The position numbers and the translations under genes were made by a program. A stretch of DNA of 42,675 nucleotides from Clostridiales bacterium. Its GTDB lineage: Bacteria; Bacillota; Clostridia; Lachnospirales; WQUN01. The notes under the pieces were generated by a model. That model had not been told where the DNA came from, did not search any database, and saw only the letters and a program-made list of their open reading frames with translations. Location: assembly GCA_031269465.1 (NCBI GenBank), contig JAISZB010000082.1, forward strand, positions 1-42,675, read 5' to 3'. Below, piece after piece: positions 9,251-15,789 of this stretch; the first letter of the stretch is position 1, and every line of letters starts with the position of its first letter.

Positions 9251-10661
9251 TTTTGGCTTTTTAACTTTGGCAAGGACTCCCTGAATTTGCATGTGCCCGG
9301 CGAAGCATTGCGTAAGTAGGGTGCGCCTCAGGCCAGGCTGGATTCGAAATCTTTAAATGCATTTGAAGATCAAATTAGGAATATTTATTGCTATTGCGAC
9401 GTTTTGCAAAGTGACTGTTATTTTGAATAATTTTGACGTTTAATATTGCCATATTTATCCGTATAATTTATCAAAGCATATACATCATCCAAGAATTATA
9501 TAAATAGATTGATAAGTATTGCAAGTTTAAACATATATTCTCTAGCTATCTTTCCGCTCGTTGACATTTCTGCCTCCTCCCTGCTCGCCCCTTTCCAGGA
9601 CGCGTGCCTTGGAGCGACTTCGCATGCTTCGCCGCCGCAACTCCTCTATGGTAGAGGCCGCCGGATCATGTTGGCGGTGAAAATATCAGCAGGACAATTA
9701 AATCAGTAATCAAGCAATTAAACATTGATGATGGATGAATTCAAATGATAAACTTCGATGTTAGACGGCGAATGCTGGCGCACTATGCCTAGCGTTTACG
9801 GCATATGATGCGCAAAGGAGAGTTTCGGTTCAGAAGATTGACTAACCGTCGAGCGCGAAATGCCCATATCAATTGCACCTTGAATGTGGATAATCAAGAT
9901 CCTAAATCGGCTGTTAAATGATGAGTCAATCGATCAGTTGTAGTGCGTAGATGCGTAAAATTCATGAGAACCGTGAATATTAAAGCTGTTGCCTTAAAAG
10001 ATTTTAGAAACAAAGGAAGATACTTCGGTTGCTTTTTAAGCTGGCATACTGATTTGCACACAAAGGTTTCAAAGGGCAGGATTATTAAAAACTATTAAGC
10101 AAAACTTGCTGATTTTGCGGTCTGGGTCGCTGAAGCATTGAATACTCTAGCTTTAAAATCGGTGCATTTGTAAAACTTAATGGCTTTGGAACCTAAATGC
10201 CGCGCTTCACTATTCATAGGGGAAATAGAAGCTAGCGGAGTGACGCTCAGGAAGGTTGTGGAGCGTGGAAGACATGAAGACGGCGCATCATTCAGGCCTG
10301 GGAAAAGTTGAGGCCTGTCTGCCTGGAGTCCAAACGGGAGCGCGCAAGAAGTACGCGAAACTAACGCGCTTGGCTTAAGGATATGGATGGTCTTGCTGTA
10401 GCCTAAGCGAAAAGGCGATGATTGACTGCCTTAAGCGGCAAAGAGAAGGGAGCGTGAGGATTGAATGATTCACTGCATAAGAGTTGTTGGCAAAGGTTGC
10501 GTGGAGCGCTTTAAACGGCAAATTCGGGGTGGAGGAGGAGCATTAGCGGCATTTCATCTAAGTCATGCGCTTCTTCGCGTAAAAAATCTCGAAGCGGCCA
10601 GCCTATCTCAGGGTGATTTTGCGAGCAACATAGGCAAGGCTGGATTAGAGGAGCCGTGGTC

Positions 10662-11729
10662 TTGAAAGAGAGAATGACCTCCATCACGCTCGGCTTGACG
10701 CCATTCTTCTGGATTTGCGCATTAACGTTTTTTGCTGGATTCTCGTGGCTGTTCTTCTCAGGATTTCTAAGTTTTCTGGAAGCCGCTTCTGCAATATCCG
10801 AGAGAAGCGGCATTTCGCCTCCAAAGGAAGTTGTTGAAGCTCCCCGCGCAGAAGCGCCAGCCTTCTATGAAGTCTACACCGACGGAGAGTATGAAGGCTG
10901 CTTCATCACTTTAGAAGAAGCTGTGCGCTTCGCAACCGAAAGACCTAGAAGCGCGGTACGATTCGAGGCTGGATGGATTTGGGACAACTATCCTGATTTT
11001 GTCGCATTTTGCGGAGGAGCAGCAAAAGAATGCAATACGTTTGCCGAAGCTGAAAAAGCTGCAGGGCGTATGCCAAATGGATTTGCAGTATACAGAGGAA
11101 GCCTGGCATGGGATGGAGCGTCTTCACTTCCAGACAAGGCCTTTATTGATGTAAGTCCGATGCTGCAATTTCCAGAGCTTCCAAGAGGATGCGAAGTTAC
11201 AAGCCTCTCGATGCTTTTAAGCAGCCAGGGCATAGAGGCTGGCAAGATTGAGCTGTCCAAGCGCATAAAGAAGGATGAAACCCCATACCGCATAGAAGGC
11301 GGGCGCGCTTTTTATGGCGATCCCAATGTCGGGTTCGTGGGGAGCATGAACGATTCAAGCTTGCGCGGGTATGGGGTGTACCATGGGCCTGCCTTTGATC
11401 TTCTTAGAGAATATCTTGCCGGCAGGGCTTTAGATCTCACGGGGTGCGGGTTCGACTCATTGCTCCGCCTGCTGTCGTTGGAAATCCCCGTCTGGGTGAT
11501 AACGAACACGAGCTTCAGGATGCTTCCTGATGACAGCTTTACTTCCTGGAGCACATTGCGGGGAGAAATCAGAGTAACATACAAAGAGCACTCTGTACTG
11601 ATGACTGGATATGATGATAATCTCATTTATTTCAACTGCCCTCTATCCGGCTCGTCCCAGGCTGATAGAAGGCAGTTCGAGGATGCCTGGGTGCAGATGG
11701 GGCGCCAGGCTCTCAGCTTACTGCCTTAG
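10662..11729 (+). CDS. C39-like cysteine peptidase family protein, membrane-anchored
   Basis: The 355-aa protein has one N-terminal membrane segment (about 10-38) and an extracellular remainder. The second half matches the C39-like peptidase domain: PRGCEVTSLSMLL with the nucleophile Cys177, then GDPNVGFVGSMNDSSLRGYG, and EHSVLMTGYDD with His310. The third active-site position in this family usually reads FNDPL; here it is FNCPL, so the acidic residue is replaced by Cys and activity may depend on the preceding Asn. The TTG at 10662 is preferred because GAGGAG lies eight bases before it; a GTG at 10656 is only two bases from the same site. No partner genes adjoin it. Confidence 0.75.
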   Translation: MKERMTSITLGLTPFFWICALTFFAGFSWLFFSGFLSFLEAASAISERSGISPPKEVVEAPRAEAPAFYEVYTDGEYEGCFITLEEAVRFATERPRSAVRFEAGWIWDNYPDFVAFCGGAAKECNTFAEAEKAAGRMPNGFAVYRGSLAWDGASSLPDKAFIDVSPMLQFPELPRGCEVTSLSMLLSSQGIEAGKIELSKRIKKDETPYRIEGGRAFYGDPNVGFVGSMNDSSLRGYGVYHGPAFDLLREYLAGRALDLTGCGFDSLLRLLSLEIPVWVITNTSFRMLPDDSFTSWSTLRGEIRVTYKEHSVLMTGYDDNLIYFNCPLSGSSQADRRQFEDAWVQMGRQALSLLP

Positions 11730-11801
11730 GCAAGAGTTTATGGACGGAAATGACCTGGAGATTACCTGCTTTTTATATCTACACCCAATCCAGTTGCCCG
11801 C

Positions 11802-11830
11802 TTGAATACTTTCTTTGCGTCTGATAGAAT
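11802..11830 (+). promoter_or_regulatory. Promoter of the cobalamin riboswitch transcript
   Basis: TTGAAT at 11802-11807 and TAGAAT at 11825-11830 are separated by exactly 17 bases. Transcription would start near 11838, some 40 bases before the riboswitch core. Confidence 0.65.
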
Positions 11831-11877
11831 TGAGGATGCTTGAGTTGGAGTACAGCTGCTTGCAGCTGATAATAAGG

Positions 11878-12140
11878 AATTAGGTGTACCGACGCGCATC
11901 CAATATATCCGTCCCATTTGATTGCATGCAGTCGGTATAGGAGCTATGAACCAATTTGCTTCCTAAAAGCCTAAGCGAGTCCGTCGCCGTAGGCGAAAAT
12001 GCGAGTCCCGGCGCTTTGCCGCAAAAGCGCTCTGGGGATGATGGAAGGCTTTTGCCCGTCCGATCATCCCATCCATTGGCGTAAAAGCTGAGAAGGATGG
12101 ATTGGCTGCTATTCGCAAGCCGGAAGACTTGCTCCATAGA
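11878..12140 (+). ncRNA. Cobalamin riboswitch
   Basis: The conserved landmarks appear in order on the plus strand. AATTAGGTGTACC (11879-11890) matches the 5' strand of the core. AATGCGAGTCCCGGCGC followed by TTGCCGC (11998-12021) matches the central GAGUCC...GCCGC region. GGGGATGAT/ATCATCCC forms a variable stem (12035-12070), and AAGCCGGAAGACTTGC (12117-12132) is the B12 box. It lies between a 17-spaced promoter and the DUF4430 lipoprotein gene, as expected for repression by adenosyl- or aquo-cobalamin. Downstream hairpins (GACGAGTTATATTTCGTC at 12150-12167 and CGCCTGGATGCCAGGC at 12182-12197) could serve as the expression platform. A computed covariance-model match would settle it. Confidence 0.75.
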
Positions 12141-12239
12141 TGAGAGCTTGACGAGTTATATTTCGTCAGCCGCGGTACCGGCGCCTGGATGCCAGGCAGC
12201 TCAATCGCTCAAGCAAATACAATTAAAGGGAGAAAACTT

Positions 12240-12683
12240 ATGCGAAAGGTAATTCCTGCCTTTAAAAGCATCTTGTCTTTAGCTTGCTTAGTTGTGCTTC
12301 TTGCGGCAATGGCACTGTCTTTTTCCTCATGCTCTCAATCGGAAAAAGCCCCAAGCGGAGCGGAAAGTCAGAGTGAACAGGCTGTAGGCCAAGGAGCGGT
12401 GAAGTTCACCTTCAAAGTGACTGCGGGCGATTCCACATCCACTTTCATCGTCAGCACGGATGAAACAATCGTTGGAAACGCTCTTCTAAGCAACGCTCTC
12501 ATTGAAGGGGTTACCGGGGAGTTCGGCCTGTATGTGGTAAAGGTCAACGGAATCGTGGCGGACTATGAGAAAGACGGCGTATACTGGGCGTTTTACATCG
12601 ACGGAGAGTATGCGATGACCGGCGTTGACGCTACAGAAATAAAAGAAGGTTCAGTATACGAATTCAAGCAAGAAAAAGCCTAG
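12240..12683 (+). CDS. DUF4430 domain lipoprotein, probable corrinoid-linked binding protein
   Basis: This 147-aa protein starts with a signal segment ending FSSC, so Cys31 is the likely lipid anchor, followed by a Ser/Glu-rich linker. The rest is one DUF4430 domain: FKVTAGDSTSTFIVSTDETIVGNALL, then GLYVVKVNGIVADYE and DGVYWAFYIDGEYAMTGVD. This domain is the one shared with the C-terminal part of vertebrate cobalamin-binding proteins, and bacterial members often occur with vitamin transporters. The ATG at 12240 has GGGAG nine bases upstream. A cobalamin riboswitch directly precedes it. I infer a surface protein that captures or senses corrinoids; the exact ligand is not shown by the sequence. 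Confidence 0.85.
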   Translation: MRKVIPAFKSILSLACLVVLLAAMALSFSSCSQSEKAPSGAESQSEQAVGQGAVKFTFKVTAGDSTSTFIVSTDETIVGNALLSNALIEGVTGEFGLYVVKVNGIVADYEKDGVYWAFYIDGEYAMTGVDATEIKEGSVYEFKQEKA

Positions 12684-13418
12684 CTTGCATCAACAACCCG
12701 TCGCCTAATGTTTCTGGGCTAAACCCTATGACATTTGAGGCTGGGGCTTTAGTTCAGCAAGTTCTTTTGGGTCTTTAAGCTTAAGCGGGGTTAATTCTGC
12801 GTCCATTTCATTATAAGTGGATTTCATGGGATTTATTCTTTATTTAGCATTTTAACCCGTTAAGTTTAAAGACCCGTTCTTTTTGGCTAGGCTAAGCCTT
12901 AACTGTTTGCAACAAAAATATCATTTTCAGATATTTAAACCTTGTAGATCTGCTAAATGTGACTTTTGCATGGATATTTCAGGCTGACCAACTGGTAATA
13001 AATACCAATAATACGTTCATGCTCATGATATCTGAAAGAACGGACGCCTTCTTGCTGCATGCGCAGGTTGTTTCGATTGGAGGCGGAATGAGCTGATGAT
13101 CCAGACGGGAGAATTGCGAAACTCGAACAAGAGAGGCGCTGCGAGCATTTTATCGACGTTGCCCGCGAGAATGCCTATGCAACTGGCATACGCCCCTCGG
13201 CATGCTATTTTTCGGACGAGTCTCCCGATTCATGACCGCATCCAAGCTGCTTCAAACATATTCACGCCTTATTTGTACGGCACAGCTGATTTAAGAATAA
13301 ATTTATACTATTAAATTCAACTGATTTTTGAACATTCAAAATGCCAGCCTATAGTTTAAGGAATACTTTCGTTTCCGGCGCGGATTTTTGCGCTCGCAGG
13401 CCGGCTGTTTGAGATCTC
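12684..13418. other. Gene-free stretch
   Basis: No convincing gene. A 33-codon frame on the minus strand (12726-12827, MKSTYNEMDAEL to the stop) looks protein-like but has no ribosome binding site. A plus frame at 13096-13314 is also unsupported. The stretch may contain remains of the gene whose tail is seen at 13419-13706. Confidence 0.4.
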
Positions 13419-13706
13419 ATGCAACCGTTCTTTCGACATTTGCTGGATCATCTTCGCCGAGTCCGCAGGGAGTATAAGCTCTGTCAGATAGAGCAGGTCT
13501 TGATGGTGGAGGAGATCGAGCGCGTAAAGGCGCAGGGTGAAGCCATAGGCATAGCCAAGCGTGATATGGAAATCGCGCTCAAAAAGTTTCGAAAGGCGAA
13601 GCCCGGAGCCGATTTGGACGGCATAGTTGAGAACCTCAGAGACATAGATATACCAGAGGAAATAATCGAAGCCTCCCGAAAACAGGCTGAAAGCGAACGA
13701 GCGTAA
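13419..13706 (+). pseudogene. C-terminal remnant of an Rpn-type (PD-(D/E)XK) nuclease-like protein
   Basis: The 95-codon frame is rich in Lys, Glu and Ala. From about residue 30 it shows VEEIERVKAQGEAIGIAKRD followed by a helical stretch and EEIIEASRK. A 'GEAxGxAxRDxEIA' helix followed by a short EEI helix is the usual tail of Rpn-family recombination-promoting nucleases. The N-terminal catalytic part is missing and no ribosome binding site precedes the ATG, so I treat it as a remnant. The family call is inference from tail pattern only. Confidence 0.35.
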
Positions 13707-13820
13707 GCCCCCAGGGAGAAATTCGCTCCGGGGAGGGCGATAACCTCCGATAAAACTAAATAGCGCAGCAGCCCCAGAGCCATTGGCCAGGCGCACGGCT
13801 ATTCTAACCGAAAGAGAGGG

Positions 13821-13876
13821 GCGCATTCCTCCCCCGCCCATTGCCCGGCGGCATTTAAGGCGGGGGAGGAATGCGC
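13821..13876 (+). repeat. Perfect 18-bp inverted repeat covering the ECF gene's ribosome binding site
   Basis: GCGCATTCCTCCCCCGCC (13821-13838) is the exact reverse complement of 13859-13876, with a 20-base loop. The right arm contains GGGGGAGGA, the only good ribosome binding site for the gene starting at 13885. There is no T-run, so it is not a terminator. It may be a regulatory hairpin or the terminal palindrome of an IS605-type element. Confidence 0.7.
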
Positions 13877-13884
13877 CAAATCTA

Positions 13885-14418
13885 ATGAACGAGGCTCAAT
13901 ATAGAAAAGGTCTCAGCACCAGAGAGATTGCGGTGTTCGCAATGCTCGGTTCTTTGATGTTTATTTCAAAGCTTGTCTTGGAATGGGCGCCGAACATTCA
14001 TCTTCTCAGCATGCTTACGATGGCTTACACTGTAGTTTATCGAAAAAAAGCGCTTGTGCCGATATATGTTTACATTTTGATAAACGGCTTGTACTCGGGG
14101 TTTGCCATGTGGTGGATTCCATATCTGTATATTTGGACCGTTCTTTGGGGAGCGACCATGCTTCTGCCAAAAAATATGCCTAAGCGGATTGCAATAGCCG
14201 CATATATGGCGCTCTGCAGCCTTCACGGCTTCAGCTTCGGCATTCTTTACGCTCCGATGCAGGCGGTCATGTACGGCCTCTCCTTTAAGGGCGCGCTTGC
14301 TTGGATAGCGTCGGGATTTGCCTTTGACGCAATGCATGGCGCTTCCAATTTCTTTGCGGGAATGCTTGTCCTGCCGTGCGCCGCTCTCTTGAAGAAGCTT
14401 GAGGGTTCGAAGGGCTGA
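13885..14418 (+). CDS. ECF transporter S component (vitamin-type substrate-binding membrane protein)
   Basis: The 177-aa protein has six membrane segments and no ATPase, as in S components that bind a vitamin and dock on a shared EcfA-A'-T module. The N-terminal amphipathic part (LSTREIAVFAMLGSLMF) carries the helix-1 small-residue pattern that contacts the T subunit. No EcfA or EcfT gene is in the window, so it would use a module encoded elsewhere. Proximity to the cobalamin riboswitch and DUF4430 lipoprotein (1.2 kb upstream) suggests a corrinoid substrate, by inference. The ATG at 13885 is 14 bases after GGGGGAGGA, which is far, and that site lies in a hairpin; translation is probably weak or controlled. 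Confidence 0.75.
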   Translation: MNEAQYRKGLSTREIAVFAMLGSLMFISKLVLEWAPNIHLLSMLTMAYTVVYRKKALVPIYVYILINGLYSGFAMWWIPYLYIWTVLWGATMLLPKNMPKRIAIAAYMALCSLHGFSFGILYAPMQAVMYGLSFKGALAWIASGFAFDAMHGASNFFAGMLVLPCAALLKKLEGSKG

Positions 14419-14521
14419 AGCGGCATAAGAGTAAAGTCCTATTTTACAATGTTAAGAAAATCCTTGCATATAAATTCGAGATGAACACATACTAGAATCG
14501 AAATTAATGTAAGGAGTGATA

Positions 14522-14689
14522 ATGATGCACAAATTTGCCACAGGTTTGATAACCGGCTCTTTAATTGGAATTGCCGGTCTGGCGTGGGCTTTAAGCGACA
14601 CCAAGACTCGCAAGCGCATGGCGAGAGACAGCAAAAGAGCTGTCAGAAAAGCCAATGAAATGATAGACAACGTGCACGATTTCTTTTAA
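14522..14689 (+). CDS. Small YtxH-like membrane protein (55 aa)
   Basis: AAGGAG sits five bases before the ATG at 14522 (a second ATG follows at once). The product has one glycine-rich membrane helix (HKFATGLITGSLIGIAGLAW) and then a basic, helical tail (TKTRKRMARDSKRAVRKANE). This layout is that of YtxH-type small envelope proteins, whose role is poorly known. It is too short to be noticed by length filters, but the start signal and composition support it. Confidence 0.7.
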   Translation: MMHKFATGLITGSLIGIAGLAWALSDTKTRKRMARDSKRAVRKANEMIDNVHDFF

Positions 14690-14697
14690 CCTTGAGT

Positions 14698-14796
14698 GTC
14701 GAGAAGTCCCTGCTGGCTCGCTTATGCTCGCGCCGTTGGGCGCGCTGAATGAGAAGTCCCCGCCTCTTTAGGCGGCGGGAACATGCCGCCTTTCTT
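14698..14796 (+). mobile_element. IS200/IS605-type palindromic end remnant
   Basis: GAATGAGAAGTCCCCGCCTC then TTTAGGCGGCGGGAA (14748-14780) resembles the right end of IS605-group elements, where a CCCCGCCTTTAGGCGGGG hairpin follows GAATGAGAAG. A second GAGAAGTCCC lies 50 bases upstream. No transposase or TnpB gene is attached. CCGCC (14760-14764) and GCCGCC (14785-14790, followed by TTTCTT) can each pair with GGCGGC at 14771-14776, so two hairpins exclude each other. Confidence 0.45.
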
Positions 14797-14826
14797 AGTA
14801 CAAGCTATTTTTATAAGAGTTCTTGC

Positions 14827-14859
14827 AAAAAAGCCCCTTTTAGCGCGAAGGGGCTTTTT
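14827..14859 (+). terminator. Intrinsic terminator
   Basis: AAAAAAGCCCCTT pairs with AAGGGGCTTTTT around a short GC-rich loop. The A-run and T-run on both sides make it usable in both directions. It insulates the MarR gene from the upstream genes. Confidence 0.85.
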
Positions 14860-14916
14860 GTCATGCCAGAGAGAAATCATAATGCTAAAGCATTTTAAAT
14901 TATATTTAAAAGACCC

Positions 14917-14945
14917 TTGACAAAGATAAGGTACCGTAATATAAT
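14917..14945 (+). promoter_or_regulatory. Consensus promoter of the MarR gene
   Basis: TTGACA at 14917-14922 and TATAAT at 14940-14945 are both perfect matches with a 17-base spacer. It is the strongest promoter visible in the window. Confidence 0.9.
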
Positions 14946-14958
14946 AAATTCAGGTGAT

Positions 14959-14974
14959 ATTTAGGAACCTAAAT
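14959..14974. promoter_or_regulatory. Operator-like inverted repeat
   Basis: ATTTAGG (14959-14965) and CCTAAAT (14968-14974) flank a two-base centre. It lies just downstream of the expected transcription start of the MarR gene, where binding would block transcription, so autoregulation is likely. Confidence 0.6.
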
Positions 14975-14994
14975 AAATTTGGAGGAGAATGAAT

Positions 14995-15645
14995 ATGGGA
15001 AATGAAAACGCTCCAGATGTCATTGGACGTCTGGCCAAGCTTTCGCGCATGTCGCGCCGCCATGCCAAGGAGCATCATGTATCTCACAGAGGGAGCTTCC
15101 TGCTGGGCGTCCTGCTTGAAGAGGATGGCATGCGGACCACGGATCTCGCGGTAAAACTGGATATCCGGCCGTCTTCCGTGACTGATGCGCTCAGGCCCCT
15201 TGAAGAGGGGGGATATATCAGGCGCGAAAAGGATGAAGCAGATTCAAGGGTGATTAGGATCTATGCCACGGATAAAGCGCGTGAGGAGCATGCGGCACAT
15301 GCCAAGGAGCATCAAAGCCGGAATGAGCGGCTCCTTGCGAGCTTGACGATGGATGAAGCGCGAGCCTTCTGTGAAACCTGCGACAAATTGTGCGCTTTTT
15401 TTGAGAAAGAATATCCTCAAGATGAATGCGCCCGCACTCACCGCCACAGCCACATCAATCATTGCTGGCACTCGCACTGGCGGCATCGGCATCACCATGG
15501 AGAAGGCCCGCTCCACTGCGGAGAAGGCCCGCAGCGCTATGAAGAAGGGCCTGGGCGCTTTGGAGAGGGTTCGCGCCGCAGCGGAGAAGACCTTCGCCGC
15601 AACGGAGAAGATCCTCGCTTAAGCGGAGAGCTTCCGCGCAACTAA
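14995..15645 (+). CDS. MarR-family transcriptional regulator with His-rich repetitive tail
   Basis: Residues about 5-145 form a MarR winged helix: the recognition region reads MRTTDLAVKLDIRPSSVTDA, and the wing EGGYIRREKDEADSRVIRIY. Dimerisation helices lie on both sides. After residue about 145 comes a tail not usual for MarR: HRHSHINHCWHSHWRHRHHH, a probable metal-binding cluster, then six or seven units of a GEGPxxx heptad encoded by a 21-bp tandem repeat. The ATG at 14995 has GGAGG nine bases upstream; an ATG at 14989 is too close. A consensus promoter and an operator-like repeat precede it. A role in metal-responsive control is inference. It is followed by a bidirectional terminator and has no co-transcribed target gene. 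Confidence 0.85.
   Translation: MGNENAPDVIGRLAKLSRMSRRHAKEHHVSHRGSFLLGVLLEEDGMRTTDLAVKLDIRPSSVTDALRPLEEGGYIRREKDEADSRVIRIYATDKAREEHAAHAKEHQSRNERLLASLTMDEARAFCETCDKLCAFFEKEYPQDECARTHRHSHINHCWHSHWRHRHHHGEGPLHCGEGPQRYEEGPGRFGEGSRRSGEDLRRNGEDPRLSGELPRN
15499..15642 (+). repeat. 21-bp tandem repeat inside the MarR gene
   Basis: Six units and a partial seventh begin GGAGAAGG, GGAGAAGA or close variants, spaced exactly 21 bases. In the MarR frame each unit gives GE(G/D)Pxxx; in the +2 frame the same DNA reads as a continuous helix-forming sequence (EKARSTAEKARSAMKKG and onward). The step of seven codons is heptad length in both frames. Confidence 0.8.
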
Positions 15646-15745
15646 GCGTTAAACAAAACAGCGCTTAGCATGGCATATCGAAGCGCGGTAAAAGAGACGA
15701 TTTTGGAGATTGAATATATATGCTGCTCAGCATGGCGCAGAATAG

Positions 15746-15784
15746 AAAAGGCCCTGGGAAGGTTTAAACTTTCCCAGGGCTTTT
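15746..15784. terminator. Bidirectional terminator
   Basis: GCCCTGGGAA (15751-15760) pairs with TTCCCAGGGC (15771-15780), with AAAA before and TTTT after. It serves the MarR gene from the left and the activase gene, whose stop is at 15790, from the right. Confidence 0.9.
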
Positions 15785-15789
15785 CCTTA

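Larger units (their letters stand above)
8899..10661. other. Long gene-free stretch with a promoter-terminator pair and repeat remnants
   Basis: No intact gene is supported in these 1.7 kb. A promoter-like pair and a terminator at 9129-9250 are listed separately. Decayed pieces of the MITE-like family appear near 9850-9910 (GCGAAATGCCCATATCAATTG) and near 10043-10190. Frames at 9509-9709 and 10465-10665 lack ribosome binding sites. Confidence 0.45.

Noticed and set aside
11880..12137. 85-codon frame on the minus strand
   Set aside because: It lies opposite a cobalamin riboswitch whose conserved boxes are on the plus strand, and it has no ribosome binding site.
13356..13841. 161-codon minus-strand frame
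   Set aside because: It lies opposite the Rpn-like tail and the hairpin before the ECF gene; composition and lack of start signal indicate a shadow.
15353..15622. Frame overlapping the MarR gene with a helical repeat tail
   Set aside because: No start signal inside the MarR gene, and the MarR domain frame is clearly the coding one. The helical reading is kept only as an observation.
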